Origin: an uncultured Pelagibacteraceae bacterium
GTDB taxonomy: Bacteria; Pseudomonadota; Alphaproteobacteria; Pelagibacterales; Pelagibacteraceae
Direction of reading: 5' to 3'
Length of the DNA stretch: 64,000 nt
Assembly (NCBI GenBank): GCA_902515095.1
Contig: CABXTC010000004.1
Coordinates: 62,001 to 126,000 of the forward strand
Positions 1 through 10,270 of this stretch are shown one piece after another. The translations under genes were made by a program, and so were the position numbers. Within the stretch, counting starts at the first letter, position 1. Every line of letters starts with the position of its first letter. The notes below the pieces were generated by a model. It did not search any database. It was given only the letters and a program-made list of their open reading frames with translations, and was not told the DNA's origin.

Positions 1-2
1 TA

Positions 3-668
3 AATGTTTTTAGGATTTCATTAGATGATTTTTATAAAACAAGAAAAGAGCGGATAAATTTATCAAAAAAAGTTCATCCTATGCTTTTAACTAGGGGCGT
101 ACCCGGAACTCATGACATTAATATGATGCTGAATTTTTTTAGAAAGTCAAAAAGTAAGAAATTTAAAAGATTAAAATTACCAACATTTAATAAAGCTATA
201 GATGACAGATTTAACAAAAATAGATGGTACGATTTAAAGAAAAGGCCAGATGTTATTATTTTTGAGGGATGGTGTGTTGGTGCAAAATCAGAAAAAAATA
301 ATACTTTAAAGAAAACAATTAATTCATTGGAAAAGGCAAAAGACCAAAAACAGATTTGGAGGAAATACGTAAACCATCAATTAAAATCAAAGTATAAAAA
401 CTTATATTCACAATTAAATTGTTTGATTTATTTAAAAGCAAAAAATTTTAGTTTGCTACAAAAATGGAGATTAAAACAAGAGAGGAAACTTTGGATTAAA
501 AGTAAAGTGAAATCAAAAATAATGAGTAGAGGAGACATATTAAATTTTATGCAAACTTATCAGAGAATAACTCAAAACATGTTTAGAAATATGCCCAAAT
601 ATGCATCAGTTATATTCAATTTAAATAGTAACCATCAAATAAAATCTGCTGTATATAAAAAGAAATGA
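3..668 (+). CDS. D-glycerate 3-kinase-like P-loop kinase, 5' truncated by window edge
   Basis: The ORF track starts this gene at an internal ATG at position 81, but the frame is open to the left edge. The codons before it read SLDDFYKTRKERINL followed by VHPMLLTRGVPGTHD, which is the conserved core of the COG4240 kinase family (glycerate-3-kinase/uridine-kinase-like). The N-terminal Walker A region therefore lies outside the window. FEGWCVGA and a C-terminal QTYQRIT segment also fit the family. The likely role is phosphorylation of glycerate or a related small hydroxy acid in the cytoplasm, although the substrate cannot be read from sequence. The 3' end overlaps the TolC-type gene by 4 bp, so the two are probably co-transcribed. 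Confidence 0.75.
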   Translation, partial: NVFRISLDDFYKTRKERINLSKKVHPMLLTRGVPGTHDINMMLNFFRKSKSKKFKRLKLPTFNKAIDDRFNKNRWYDLKKRPDVIIFEGWCVGAKSEKNNTLKKTINSLEKAKDQKQIWRKYVNHQLKSKYKNLYSQLNCLIYLKAKNFSLLQKWRLKQERKLWIKSKVKSKIMSRGDILNFMQTYQRITQNMFRNMPKYASVIFNLNSNHQIKSAVYKKK

Positions 669-1960
669 TTAAATTTTTATTTATAATTATAAGTATTTTA
701 TTTTTGCTGAATAATGCAAACGCCGAAACTTTTTCTGCAGCATTAAAAAAGGCTTATAATGATAATAATGAGCTAAATGCTGAAAGAGAAAGTCTAAATA
801 TTTCTGAGCAAGAATTGAAAATTTCAATAAGTTCTTATTTACCATCAGTAACCTTAAGTGGAAGTAAAAGTTCAGAGAATACTAATAAATTAACAAATCA
901 GAATGGAACAGATGCAACAGTCTCAGATGTGGACCCAACTGTGCAATCAGTAACAATTACCCAAACACTAATTGATTTTGGAAGAGGTGCGGAATTAAGT
1001 AAAAGCAAAATTGGTATTGAACTAGCTAAAGCAAAGCTTTTAAAAAAAGAGCAAGAAATCTTATATAAATCAATCGAAGCTTACACGGGGTTAATCTCAG
1101 CTAATGAAAAACTTAAGATAAATAGATCCAATGTAAATCTGTTAGATCGTCAGGTTGAAACAGATAGAATTAGGCTTGAGCGAGGAAATATATCTTTATC
1201 TGATGTTGCTCAATCAGAATCCTCTTTAGCTGGATCACAAGCTAAACTGATTCAGGCTGAAAATAATTTTTTAACAAGTAAGCTAAATTATGAAAATGTC
1301 ATTGGTAAAATTAATGAAGCAGAGTCTTTAGATAAATCATCGATCACTCAGGTTAATCTTCCTGGGGAACTTAAATCTGCTATAGAAATATCAAAAAAAA
1401 AAAATCCAGATTTAATTATAGCCCAACTAGAGTATGAACAATCAAAAAAAGATACTACCAGTGCAAGATCTGATTTAGCACCAACAGCAACATTATCTTT
1501 TGATCGATCAAAAACAGACGACCTAAGTTCTACCTATGACGAAAAAGAGCAAGATACTTTAAAAGCTACAGTAACATGGCCATTTTTCTCTGGCGGTAAG
1601 AATTATGCAAATCTAAATAAAAACAAAAGCTTGGAGACACAAAAAAATCTTCTTTTAAGTAATATGACCAAAAAAAATCAGACAGATGTTGCAAGCGCCT
1701 GGTCAAATTATCAATCTAATAAAAGTCTTCTCAATTCAGTAAGAGCCCAAGTGAATGCTGCAGAAATCGCAAATGAGGGAATCGTTGCTGAATATAATAG
1801 TGGTTCAGACAGAACTACTCTTGAAGTTATTCAGTCTAACTCTTTATTATTAAATGCTCAGATTTCATTGGCAGACTCAGAGAGAAATTACATTCTTTCG
1901 CAGTTTAATCTTTTGAAATCTATTGGTTTGCTCAATAGTGAATATCTTAAAATAAGATAA
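665..1960 (+). CDS. tolC: TolC-family outer membrane efflux protein
   Basis: This 431-residue protein has a clear Sec signal peptide (hydrophobic run to residue 17, ANA-ET cleavage near residue 20). Two long helical coiled-coil halves follow (about 25-220 and 240-430), each with the family's Ser/Asn/Gln-rich segments. QTLIDFGRGAELSKSK in the first half and WPFFSGGKNYANLNK in the second are the duplicated TolC motifs. Homologues form a trimeric outer-membrane channel used by RND/MFS efflux pumps or type I secretion. No inner-membrane partner is adjacent. The start overlaps the upstream kinase gene. Confidence 0.9.
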   Translation: MIKFLFIIISILFLLNNANAETFSAALKKAYNDNNELNAERESLNISEQELKISISSYLPSVTLSGSKSSENTNKLTNQNGTDATVSDVDPTVQSVTITQTLIDFGRGAELSKSKIGIELAKAKLLKKEQEILYKSIEAYTGLISANEKLKINRSNVNLLDRQVETDRIRLERGNISLSDVAQSESSLAGSQAKLIQAENNFLTSKLNYENVIGKINEAESLDKSSITQVNLPGELKSAIEISKKKNPDLIIAQLEYEQSKKDTTSARSDLAPTATLSFDRSKTDDLSSTYDEKEQDTLKATVTWPFFSGGKNYANLNKNKSLETQKNLLLSNMTKKNQTDVASAWSNYQSNKSLLNSVRAQVNAAEIANEGIVAEYNSGSDRTTLEVIQSNSLLLNAQISLADSERNYILSQFNLLKSIGLLNSEYLKIR

Positions 1961-1993
1961 TAATTAGCTTTTTTAGTCTTAATTAAATAAATC

Positions 1994-2021
1994 TTGCTAA
2001 TGAGAACAAAATGTGTACATT
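1994..2021 (+). promoter_or_regulatory. Putative recA promoter with an SOS (LexA-like) box
   Basis: GAAC-N7-GTAC lies at 2004-2018. The alphaproteobacterial LexA box is the direct repeat GTTC-N7-GTTC (GAAC-N7-GAAC on the other strand), so this matches 7 of 8 positions. It sits between a TTGCTA (-35-like, 1994-1999) and a TACATT (-10-like, 2016-2021), a sensible operator position upstream of recA. Whether this organism keeps LexA cannot be seen here. Confidence 0.5.
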
Positions 2022-2068
2022 TAAAAGTATGATTCGAGACTTAAAAAAATTAATAAAAGAGGCAAAAA

Positions 2069-3217
2069 ATGACTAAAAATAACTTAAAAGTAGTTAAATC
2101 TACTAAAGACAGAGAATTGGAAAATAAAGAGAAAAACAAAGCTTTAGACGCAGCAATTAGCCAAATTACAGATAATTTTGGAAAAGGTTCGGTAATGAAG
2201 CTTGGTGAGAAAAGAGCTATGGATATCGAGTCGATATCAACGGGATCTTTAAGTTTAGATTTGGCTTTAGGAATAGGCGGTTTACCAAAAGGAAGAATTG
2301 TTGAAGTTTACGGACCAGAGAGTTCTGGAAAAACAACATTAGCATTACAAGTTGTTGCTGAAGCTCAAAAAGCTGGTGGAATTTGTGCATTTGTTGATGC
2401 AGAGCATGCTTTAGATCCAGTTTATGCAAAAAAATTAGGAGTGAATACTGAAGAGCTTTTAATCTCTCAACCAGATGCTGGTGAGCAAGCTCTAGAAATA
2501 GCTGATACATTAGTAAAATCAGGCTCTATTTCAGTAATCGTAATTGATTCTGTTGCAGCATTAACTCCAAGAGCTGAAATTGAAGGTGAGATGGGTGATC
2601 ACCATGTTGGTCTCCAATCAAGATTAATGAGTCAGGCTTTAAGAAAGTTAACTGGTTCAATTTCTAACACAAACACAATGATGATTTTCATTAACCAAAT
2701 TAGAATGAAAATTGGAGTTATGTTTGGAAGTCCTGAAACAACATCAGGTGGAAATGCACTTAAATTTTATTCATCTGTGAGAATGGACATTAGAAGAATT
2801 GGTGCCATCAAAGATAAAGATGAAATTATTGGTAACTCTACAAGAGTGAAAGTAGTTAAGAATAAAGTTGCACCACCATTTAAAGTTGTTGAATTTGACT
2901 TAATGTATGGAAAAGGAATTAGCAAAATGGGTGAGTTAGTAGACCTAGGCTCTAAAGCTGATATTATTGAAAAATCTGGGGCATGGTATGCTTACAAGGG
3001 AGAGAAAATAGGACAAGGTAGAGAAAATGCTAAAGTCTATTTAGCTCAAAATCCACAAGTTGCTGCGGAAATTGAAATGGCAATTAGGGAAAAAGCAGGT
3101 GTGATTTCAAAAAAAATTGAGGGAAATCCACTAAGTCCTGAAAAAATTGAAAAAGAGAAAAAAGTAGCAGAAAAAGAAGAAGCAGACAAAGAAGCTACTC
3201 CTCCTAAAAAGAACTAG
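2069..3217 (+). CDS. recA: DNA recombinase RecA
   Basis: RecA forms ATP-dependent filaments on single-stranded DNA for homologous recombination and stimulates LexA-type self-cleavage where present. The 382-residue product has Walker [11 protein letters not shown] near residues 82-91, the Walker B region [19 protein letters not shown], and the loop L2/Gln switch region [18 protein letters not shown]. The core is almost invariant with other proteobacterial RecA proteins, while the N- and C-terminal tails are Lys/Glu-rich. An SD-like AAGAGG lies before the ATG. The gene stands alone, with an SOS-like box upstream and a hairpin terminator downstream. Confidence 0.98.
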   Translation: MTKNNLKVVKSTKDRELENKEKNKALDAAISQITDNFGKGSVMKLGEKRAMDIESISTGSLSLDLALGIGGLPKGRIVEVYGPESSGKTTLALQVVAEAQKAGGICAFVDAEHALDPVYAKKLGVNTEELLISQPDAGEQALEIADTLVKSGSISVIVIDSVAALTPRAEIEGEMGDHHVGLQSRLMSQALRKLTGSISNTNTMMIFINQIRMKIGVMFGSPETTSGGNALKFYSSVRMDIRRIGAIKDKDEIIGNSTRVKVVKNKVAPPFKVVEFDLMYGKGISKMGELVDLGSKADIIEKSGAWYAYKGEKIGQGRENAKVYLAQNPQVAAEIEMAIREKAGVISKKIEGNPLSPEKIEKEKKVAEKEEADKEATPPKKN

Positions 3218-3241
3218 AATTAAAGGTCATCTTTAAATTAT

Positions 3242-3275
3242 AAAGGCGCTTATTATAAGCGCCTTTCCCTCTTTA
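3242..3275 (+). terminator. Hairpin terminator after recA
   Basis: An 11-bp perfect inverted repeat (AAAGGCGCTTA / TAAGCGCCTTT) with a 3-nt loop lies 25 bp after the recA stop. The following CCCTCTTTA tract is only moderately T-rich. It separates recA from alaS. Confidence 0.7.
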
Positions 3276-3317
3276 TCGTTATCTAGACATAGAATAAAAA
3301 AGCTGTATTTTAAAAAT

Positions 3318-5984
3318 ATGGCTCAGAAATCATTAAATCAAATAAGAGAAACTTTCTTGAAGTACTTTGAGAAAAATAATCATAAGATTATTGAGTCTAG
3401 TAATTTAGTTCCAAACAATGACCCGACATTGATGTTTGCCAATTCAGGAATGGTTCAGTTTAAAAACGTTTTTACTGGTTTAGAAAAAAGGGATTATCAA
3501 AGGGCAACCACCTCACAAAAATGTGTCAGAGCAGGCGGTAAACATAATGATTTAGAAAATGTTGGTTATACACCAAGACACCATACTTTCTTTGAAATGT
3601 TAGGAAACTTTTCTTTTGGAGATTATTTTAAAGAAAGAGGAATTGAACTTGCATGGAATTTAATCACCAAAGACTTTGGTTTAGATAAAAACAGAATTTA
3701 TGTAACCGTTTTTCATGAGGACGATGAGGCTTTTAATTTTTGGAAGAAAATAGCGGGTTTTAATGATGATAGAATAATTAGAATTTCAACATCAGACAAC
3801 TTTTGGTCAATGGGTGAAACTGGACCTTGTGGACCTTGCTCGGAAATATTTTATGATCATGGAGATCATTTAAAAGGTGGATTGCCAGGAACGAAAGATC
3901 AAGATGGAGATCGTTTTATTGAAATTTGGAATCTAGTTTTCATGCAATATGAGCAAGTTTCAAAAGATAAAAGAATAGATTTGCCAAAACCATCTGTTGA
4001 TACTGGGATGGGATTAGAGAGAATTGCAGCTCTTTTACAAGGTACACATGATAATTATCAAACAGATCACTTTAAGAAACTAATTAGCTCAATATCTGAA
4101 GTAACCAAAGTTAAACAAGAAGATAAAAATATATCTAGTTTTAGAGTGATTGCTGATCACTTAAGAGCAAGTTCATTCCTTTTGGCTGAAGGTGTTTTAC
4201 CTTCAAATGAGGGTCGTGGATATGTTCTTAGAAGAATTATGAGAAGAGGAATGAGACATTCTCATTTGTTAGGATCTAAAGAGCCAATTTTTTATAAAAT
4301 TTTTGACTCATTAAAAAAAGAGATGTCTGGAAATTATCCAGAGCTTGAAAGGTCTCAATCTTTAATCAAAGAAACTTTAAGGATGGAGGAAGAAAAATTT
4401 TTAGTTTTACTTGATAGAGGTATCAAAATTTTAAATGATGAAATTGTAAAAATAGATAAAATTTTACCTGGAGATGTTGCATTCAAATTATACGACACCT
4501 ATGGGTTTCCATTAGATCTTACTGAGGACATTTTAAAGAATAAATCATTGAAAGTTGACCATAAGAAATTTGATGAATTAATGAAAAAAAGTAAAGAACT
4601 TGCAAAAAAGAATTGGAAAGGCTCTGGAGATAGTTCTGAGGAAGCAATTTGGTTTTCAATTAAAGACAAAACTGGTCCTACAGAATTTTTAGGTTACGAG
4701 TCTAATCAGTCTGAGGGTGTTGTGTTAAATTTAATTAAAGACAACAAAGAGACAAAATCTTTATCTTCTGGTGAAGAGGGAACTATTATAACCAATCAAA
4801 CCCCGTTTTATGGAGAGTCAGGAGGACAACTTGGAGATAAAGGCACAATTGTTTCTGGTAATTCTGTTTTTGAAGTAGAAGATACACAAAAAAAACTTGG
4901 AGACTTATTTGTTCATTACGGATCTATGAAAACTGGAGAAATAAAAATTAATGATGTAGTAGAGATGAAAATCGATGTAGAGAGAAGAGATAATCTAAAA
5001 GCTTATCATTCTGCTACACACTTACTGCATGAGTCATTAAGAAGAACTTTAGGTAAACACGTTATGCAAAAAGGATCATTAGTTGCTCCAGATAGGTTAA
5101 GATTTGACTTCAGTCACATGAAACCAATTACTAATGAGGAGTTAGAGACTATTGATAAGTTAGTTAATGAGTATGTTTCAAATAGCTCTGAAGTAACAAC
5201 AAGAATTATGACACCAAAAGCTGCAATTGAAAAAGGAGCGCTGGCTTTCTTTGGAGAAAAATATGGAGAAGAAGTCCGTGTTGTATCTATGGGTAAGGAA
5301 AAAGAGGCACATTTCTCAACAGAATTATGTGGAGGAACACATGTTAAAAATACTGCAGATATTGGAAAATTTAAAACTGTAAGCCAATCGTCTATTGCTG
5401 CAGGTGTTAGAAGAGTTGAAGCTTTAAGAGATAAGCAACTTGAGGATTTTATTAAGAATAAAGAAAAATTATCAACTTTATCTACTCAAAAAGATGAAGA
5501 AACTATTAAAGAGTATTCATCTCAAATAATAAAACTAGGAGGTAAACCAAACGTTGATAATAAAGATTTAAAAGAAATCATAAAAAATCTTTCAAGACAA
5601 CTAGAACAACTAAATATTAGTTCAGTTCTTCAAGACAAAACAAAAAATATTATTAAAGACGATAAGATAAATAATATTAAAGTTAGATTTCAAAAAGTGC
5701 AGGATTTACCTCCAAAAGATTTAAGAAAGTTAGTTGATAATGGTAAAAAAGAACTAGGTGACGGTATTGTAATTGTTTTTGCTATCAGTAGAGATAAAGT
5801 TGGATTGGCAGTTGGTATCACCGATAAATTAGTTGATAAATATGATGCAGTAAAATTTGCAAAATTAGGTTCAGAAACAATAGGTGGAAAAGGCGGTGGT
5901 GGTAGAAAAGATTTTGCTCAAGCAGGAGGTCAAGATAAGAGCAAAATTGATGAAGCTTTTGAAAAAATTAGGTCTTTAATTTAA
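3318..5984 (+). CDS. alaS: Alanyl-tRNA synthetase
   Basis: Charges tRNA-Ala with alanine and edits mischarged Ser/Gly. At 888 residues it is full length. The N-terminal class II catalytic domain begins with the typical [14 protein letters not shown] stretch and contains [11 protein letters not shown] and [15 protein letters not shown]. The editing domain carries the zinc-site HxxxH of [12 protein letters not shown] near residue 564 and CGGTHV near residue 671. A C-terminal oligomerisation (C-Ala) domain ends with [16 protein letters not shown]. The 3' end overlaps the convergent icd gene by 9 bp. Confidence 0.98.
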   Translation: MAQKSLNQIRETFLKYFEKNNHKIIESSNLVPNNDPTLMFANSGMVQFKNVFTGLEKRDYQRATTSQKCVRAGGKHNDLENVGYTPRHHTFFEMLGNFSFGDYFKERGIELAWNLITKDFGLDKNRIYVTVFHEDDEAFNFWKKIAGFNDDRIIRISTSDNFWSMGETGPCGPCSEIFYDHGDHLKGGLPGTKDQDGDRFIEIWNLVFMQYEQVSKDKRIDLPKPSVDTGMGLERIAALLQGTHDNYQTDHFKKLISSISEVTKVKQEDKNISSFRVIADHLRASSFLLAEGVLPSNEGRGYVLRRIMRRGMRHSHLLGSKEPIFYKIFDSLKKEMSGNYPELERSQSLIKETLRMEEEKFLVLLDRGIKILNDEIVKIDKILPGDVAFKLYDTYGFPLDLTEDILKNKSLKVDHKKFDELMKKSKELAKKNWKGSGDSSEEAIWFSIKDKTGPTEFLGYESNQSEGVVLNLIKDNKETKSLSSGEEGTIITNQTPFYGESGGQLGDKGTIVSGNSVFEVEDTQKKLGDLFVHYGSMKTGEIKINDVVEMKIDVERRDNLKAYHSATHLLHESLRRTLGKHVMQKGSLVAPDRLRFDFSHMKPITNEELETIDKLVNEYVSNSSEVTTRIMTPKAAIEKGALAFFGEKYGEEVRVVSMGKEKEAHFSTELCGGTHVKNTADIGKFKTVSQSSIAAGVRRVEALRDKQLEDFIKNKEKLSTLSTQKDEETIKEYSSQIIKLGGKPNVDNKDLKEIIKNLSRQLEQLNISSVLQDKTKNIIKDDKINNIKVRFQKVQDLPPKDLRKLVDNGKKELGDGIVIVFAISRDKVGLAVGITDKLVDKYDAVKFAKLGSETIGGKGGGGRKDFAQAGGQDKSKIDEAFEKIRSLI

Positions 5985-7190
5985 TTTCTTTTTCAAATTA
6001 TTATCAATTTCATCTAGAAATTGGTTTGTAGTTAAATACTTACTTGATGGCCCGACTAATATTGCCAGATCTTTGGTCATAGAACCACTTTCAACACATC
6101 CAATACAAACTTGCTCAATTGTTTTAGCAAACTTTATAAGATCATCATTTCCGTCCAGTTTACCTCGGTGAGCTAGACCTCTCGTCCAGGCAAAAATTGA
6201 AGCAATTGGATTAGTAGATGTTTCTTTTCCTTGTTGATGCATTCTATAGTGTCTAGTAACAGTTCCATGTGCTGCTTCAGCTTCCATAATTTTTCCATCA
6301 GGAGTTAGAAGTGTACTTGTCATTAAACCTAATGAACCATAACCTTGAGCCATAGTATCTGACTGAACATCTCCATCATAGTTTTTACAAGCCCAAATAT
6401 ATTTTCCACTCCATTTCATTGCACAGGCCACCATGTCGTCAATTAGTCTATGTTCATAGGTAATTTTTTCTTTATCAAATTTTTCTTTAAATTCTTCATT
6501 ATATACATCTTCAAATATATCTTTAAAACGTCCATCGTACTTTTTTAAGATTGTATTTTTTGTAGAAAGATAGACTGGCCATTTTTTTATCAGACCGTAG
6601 CTAAAACAAGATCTTGCAAAGTCTTCAATAGACTTATCTAAGTTATACATAGAAAGTGCAACACCTGGTCCAGTGAAATTAAATACCTCATATTTAATTT
6701 CATCTTTTCCATCCTCGGAGGTCCATTTAACTTCCATTTTTCCTCTACCTGGGACTTTAAAATCAGTTGCTCTATACTGATCTCCAAAAGCATGCCTACC
6801 AATTACAACAGGGTCTGACCATGAAGGTACTAATTTTGGAATGTTAGAACAAATAATTGGCTCTCTAAAAACAGTTCCACCAATAATATTTCTTATTGTT
6901 CCATTCGGTGATCTCCACATTTTTTTTAAATTAAACTCTTCAACTCGCGCCTCATCAGGAGTGATTGTTGCGCATTTAATACCTACACCAACTTTTTTAA
7001 TTGCATTAGCAGAGTCAGTTGTAATTTGGTCATTAGTGTCGTCTCTACTTTTCATACCTAAATCGTAGTACTCTATGCCGATGTCAAGATAAGGAAGAAT
7101 TAATTTATTCTTAATGAATTTCCAGATTATTCTGGTCATTTCATCACCATCTAACTCTACAATGGGGTTTTTTACTGTAATTTTGCTCAC
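5976..7190 (-). CDS. icd: NADP-dependent isocitrate dehydrogenase (eukaryote-like homodimeric type)
   Basis: Oxidatively decarboxylates isocitrate to 2-oxoglutarate in the TCA cycle, producing NADPH. The 404-residue length and signatures [33 protein letters not shown] and [12 protein letters not shown] match the 'mitochondrial-type' NADP-IDH subfamily found in many Alphaproteobacteria, not the E. coli-type Icd. Translation starts at a GTG (7190). It converges on alaS with a 9-bp 3' overlap. The gap to the divergent psd gene is only 73 bp, which must hold both promoters. Confidence 0.96.
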   Translation of the reverse strand: MSKITVKNPIVELDGDEMTRIIWKFIKNKLILPYLDIGIEYYDLGMKSRDDTNDQITTDSANAIKKVGVGIKCATITPDEARVEEFNLKKMWRSPNGTIRNIIGGTVFREPIICSNIPKLVPSWSDPVVIGRHAFGDQYRATDFKVPGRGKMEVKWTSEDGKDEIKYEVFNFTGPGVALSMYNLDKSIEDFARSCFSYGLIKKWPVYLSTKNTILKKYDGRFKDIFEDVYNEEFKEKFDKEKITYEHRLIDDMVACAMKWSGKYIWACKNYDGDVQSDTMAQGYGSLGLMTSTLLTPDGKIMEAEAAHGTVTRHYRMHQQGKETSTNPIASIFAWTRGLAHRGKLDGNDDLIKFAKTIEQVCIGCVESGSMTKDLAILVGPSSKYLTTNQFLDEIDNNLKKKLN

Positions 7191-7263
7191 TTTAATTTTA
7201 TCTTAATAATTGAATTTCGTGATTTTATATACATATTAATGAAAAATTATCAAATAGAAGAAC

Positions 7264-7911
7264 ATGTTTAATAAGATATTTCCAAAAATTCATGCTGAGG
7301 GATACAAGTTTCTTGTTATTGCAGGAATTATTACAATTGTACTTTATATTTTAAGCAATTTTTTGGGTTTAATTGGCCTAGTTTTAACAATCTGGGTTTA
7401 CTATTTTTTTAGAGATCCTGAAAGAATAATTATTGAAGATAACAATTATCTAGTTAGCCCAGCAGATGGAGAGATTATCAAAGTTGAAGAAGTTGATGGT
7501 CCAAAAGAGTTAGGTTTAGAAAATAAAAAGTTTAACAAGATTAGTGTTTTTATGAATGTTTTTGATTGTCATGTGAACAGAACCCCATGTGCTGGAAAAA
7601 TTGAGGAAATTTTATATAAACCTGGAAAATTCTTTAACGCATCTCTTGATAAAGCAAGTGAGGATAACGAAAGAAATTATTTTAAGATTAAAGATACGGA
7701 AAATAACGATATTATTGTAGTTCAGATAGCTGGTCTTGTTGCGCGAAGAATAGTTTGTGAGTCTAATAAAGATCAAGAATTAAATCAAGGTGATAGAATT
7801 GGAATGATAAGATTTGGAAGTAGAGCAGATGTATATTACGAAAATTATCAACCATTAGTAAAAATAGGTCAAAAAGCTATTTCGGGTGAAACACTATTAG
7901 CCAAAAAATAA
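7264..7911 (+). CDS. psd: Phosphatidylserine decarboxylase proenzyme, short type
   Basis: Converts phosphatidylserine to phosphatidylethanolamine. The 215-residue proenzyme has N-terminal hydrophobic segments (about 15-48) followed by FFRDPERI, SPADGEI and the His-containing NVFDCHVNRTP motif. The pyruvoyl-forming self-cleavage site is FGSRADVY (Gly-Ser near residues 184-185). The length fits the short, archaeal-type Psd common in Alphaproteobacteria. It is followed 1 bp later by pssA, whose product makes its substrate, so the two form an operon. Confidence 0.95.
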   Translation: MFNKIFPKIHAEGYKFLVIAGIITIVLYILSNFLGLIGLVLTIWVYYFFRDPERIIIEDNNYLVSPADGEIIKVEEVDGPKELGLENKKFNKISVFMNVFDCHVNRTPCAGKIEEILYKPGKFFNASLDKASEDNERNYFKIKDTENNDIIVVQIAGLVARRIVCESNKDQELNQGDRIGMIRFGSRADVYYENYQPLVKIGQKAISGETLLAKK

Positions 7912-7912
7912 A

Positions 7913-8716
7913 ATGGAGCAACCAAAAAATAATCTAAAAATTGTCACTGATAAAAAAAGTACAAGAATGATTTTGCCAAACATGCTTACATTGATTGGAG
8001 TATGTATTGGTTTAACATCAATACGATTTGCATTAGACGGTAGATTCGAGCTTGCAATCATTGCAATACTTTTTGCAGCTTTAATCGATGGTCTTGACGG
8101 AAGAATAGCTCGATTAATCAGAGGTACTTCCAAAGTTGGAAAAGAATTAGACTCACTAACTGATATGATAAGTTTTGGGGTAGCTCCAGCGTTTATAATG
8201 TATTTCTGGAAACTAAATACATTAGGAAGATTTGGTTGGTTACTTTGTTTAGTATATGTAATTTGTGTTGCGCTACGTTTAGCTAGATTTAACATAAATT
8301 CAAATCAAGAGCCTTCGTGGAGAGATAATTTTTTTGAAGGAGTCCCATCACCAGCGGGTGGAATATTAGTGTTAACTCCTTTAATTGTTAGTTTAAGTGG
8401 TTTTAATTTTATAGAGTTTAATTATGATTTAATTGTACCGACTTTTTTTATAGCAACTTCATTTTTATTAATCAGCAAATTTCCTAGTTATTCTTTTAAA
8501 AAAATAGTGATCCCTAGAAAAACAACAATATTTCTTTTATTTGGAATAGTTTTATTTTTTGGTCTCTTATTAATTTATACTTTTAATGTAATTGCAATAA
8601 GTGTTGCGATTTATGTACTTTTATTACCAATAAGCTTTTTACATTTTCAAAAGAAAAAGAAACAACATGAAAATGACAAAATTCAAGACGAAGATGACCT
8701 TGAAGATATACTTTAA
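7913..8716 (+). CDS. pssA: CDP-diacylglycerol--serine O-phosphatidyltransferase
   Basis: Integral-membrane enzyme that makes phosphatidylserine from CDP-diacylglycerol and serine. The CDP-alcohol phosphotransferase signature is complete at about residues 59-81: DGLDGRIAR, then GKELDSLTD. Several hydrophobic segments follow, ending with a Lys/Asp/Glu-rich tail (about 245-267). Together with psd it supplies phosphatidylethanolamine. The stop overlaps the next ATG by one base (TAATG), so the glycosyltransferase gene is translationally coupled. Confidence 0.95.
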   Translation: MEQPKNNLKIVTDKKSTRMILPNMLTLIGVCIGLTSIRFALDGRFELAIIAILFAALIDGLDGRIARLIRGTSKVGKELDSLTDMISFGVAPAFIMYFWKLNTLGRFGWLLCLVYVICVALRLARFNINSNQEPSWRDNFFEGVPSPAGGILVLTPLIVSLSGFNFIEFNYDLIVPTFFIATSFLLISKFPSYSFKKIVIPRKTTIFLLFGIVLFFGLLLIYTFNVIAISVAIYVLLLPISFLHFQKKKKQHENDKIQDEDDLEDIL

Positions 8717-9627
8717 TGAAAAAAAATGTAATTGTTTCTTTAGCAGATGCTAATTATTTTTCTTTACTCGAAGAATTGATTGATTCTATTAAAAGATTTA
8801 AGGAAAGTGAAAATGTAGCAATTTGTATTCTAGATGCAGGATTAAGAAAAGATCAGATAGATAAATTATCAAAAAAAGTAGACGAAATTAAACCTGCGGA
8901 ATGGGACATCAAAGTACCTAGTTATAAAGTTAAAGGTAAAGAGTGGCTAAAAAGTCAGGTCTCAAGAGCATTTTTACCAGAATATTTTCCAAGTTATGAA
9001 AAATACTTATGGATCGATTGTGATGCGTGGGTAAATGATTGGAATAGTGTAGAGTTATATTTAAAAGCGTGTGAAAATGGAAAGCTTGGTATTACACAAA
9101 CAATAGGCCCAGGATATAAAATTACTTCTAAAGTAAATTGGTTAATTGGAAAATTGGCTTTAGTAAAATCTCAAAATTTTAAACATGCTGTAAAATCTAA
9201 AATTGGTTACTCTAATGCTAGAAAACTGGCTTTTGCACCACATATTAATATTGGAGTTTTTTCTTTAGAAAAAAATTCTAAAGGATGGAGTATATGGCAA
9301 AATAATTTATCAAAGACCTTAAAAGCGGGGAATATTTTTGGGTCTGAAGGATTGGCAATAAATATGTCAGTATACATTGATAATTTAGAAACAGAGTTTT
9401 TGCCTTTAAATTGTAACTGGATTACTAGCAATTTACTTCCAAAATATGATGAAAGACAAAATACTTTCGTTGAACCATATTTACCAAATTATAAAATTGG
9501 GATAATGCATCTTGCAGCTGGTATTTGGAAAGATGGTAAAGATATGAGAGTTGATAAGAGTGTTAAAATTGAATTAGAAACTTTAGATAAAAATAAAATA
9601 TTAAAAAGTTTAAGATATAATATTTAA
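8716..9627 (+). CDS. GT-A-fold glycosyltransferase (GT8-like)
   Basis: This 303-residue soluble protein begins with NVIVSLADANYFSLLEELI, typical of the nucleotide-sugar-binding first strand of GT-A transferases. It carries a DxD-type metal site WIDCDAWV near residues 99-106. Later HINIGVFSL and a C-terminal GIMHLAAG with a metal-ligand-like His resemble family GT8. It probably transfers a sugar to a lipid, protein or surface glycan; donor and acceptor cannot be read from sequence. Its coupling to pssA suggests an envelope or lipid role, but this is inference. Confidence 0.7.
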   Translation: MKKNVIVSLADANYFSLLEELIDSIKRFKESENVAICILDAGLRKDQIDKLSKKVDEIKPAEWDIKVPSYKVKGKEWLKSQVSRAFLPEYFPSYEKYLWIDCDAWVNDWNSVELYLKACENGKLGITQTIGPGYKITSKVNWLIGKLALVKSQNFKHAVKSKIGYSNARKLAFAPHINIGVFSLEKNSKGWSIWQNNLSKTLKAGNIFGSEGLAINMSVYIDNLETEFLPLNCNWITSNLLPKYDERQNTFVEPYLPNYKIGIMHLAAGIWKDGKDMRVDKSVKIELETLDKNKILKSLRYNI

Positions 9628-10239
9628 TTGAAAAAAAATAAAATTTCAAAAAATTGGGTTAATAAGCAGAGGCGAGATATTTATGTACGTCAGTCCAAGG
9701 TTGATGGTTATAGGGCAAGATCAGCTTATAAAATAAAAGAGATAGATGAAAAATTTAAAATATTTAAAGGAGGTATGTCAGTCATAGACATCGGAGCTGC
9801 TCCTGGCAGCTGGTCTCAGTATGTTGCAAAGATAGTAAAAAGTGGAAAAATAATTTCAATTGATTTAAAGATGATGGAAAATATTGAAAATACAATACAG
9901 ATTAAAGGTGATTTTACCTCTATCGATACACAAAACCAGATTAAAGATTATCTCAAAAAAAAACCTGATGTTGTTATGTCTGATATGGCTGTAAATACAA
10001 CTGGTATTAAAAATGTTGACTCGATTCAAACAGGGGAACTATGCAAAGAGGCCATGGTTTTTTCGAGAGATGTTATTTCGGAAAAAGGCATTTTCGTTTC
10101 AAAAATATTTATGGGCGGGACATTTAATGAAATTGTCGCACTAGGAAAAAAAATTTTTAAAGAAGTTAAGGTTTTTAAACCTAAATCAAGCAGGAAAGAT
10201 TCTAAAGAAAGTTTTATAATTTGTAAAAATCTTAGATAG
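9628..10239 (+). CDS. rlmE: 23S rRNA (uridine-2'-O-)-methyltransferase RlmE/FtsJ
   Basis: SAM-dependent 2'-O-methylation of a uridine in the 23S rRNA A-loop. The 203-residue protein has RSAYKIKEIDEKFKIF, SAM motif I DIGAAPGSWSQY (about 53-64), catalytic Asp in VMSDMAVNTTG, Lys in FVSKIFMGG and Glu in KESFIICKN, so the K-D-K-E set is intact. Translation begins at a TTG immediately after the glycosyltransferase stop, which implies translational coupling. Confidence 0.95.
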   Translation: MKKNKISKNWVNKQRRDIYVRQSKVDGYRARSAYKIKEIDEKFKIFKGGMSVIDIGAAPGSWSQYVAKIVKSGKIISIDLKMMENIENTIQIKGDFTSIDTQNQIKDYLKKKPDVVMSDMAVNTTGIKNVDSIQTGELCKEAMVFSRDVISEKGIFVSKIFMGGTFNEIVALGKKIFKEVKVFKPKSSRKDSKESFIICKNLR

Positions 10240-10270
10240 TTTCTTTAAATTTTAAGGGAATCGTATATAA

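Noticed and set aside
2217-2510. 97-residue minus-strand ORF opposite recA
   Set aside because: It lies wholly inside the conserved recA core, has an antisense-type Leu/Gln/His composition and no start signals.
6841-7068. 75-residue plus-strand ORF inside icd
   Set aside because: Shadow of the strongly conserved icd reading frame.
7897-8295. 132-residue minus-strand ORF opposite pssA
   Set aside because: The plus strand carries the full CDP-alcohol transferase motif; the minus ORF is its shadow.
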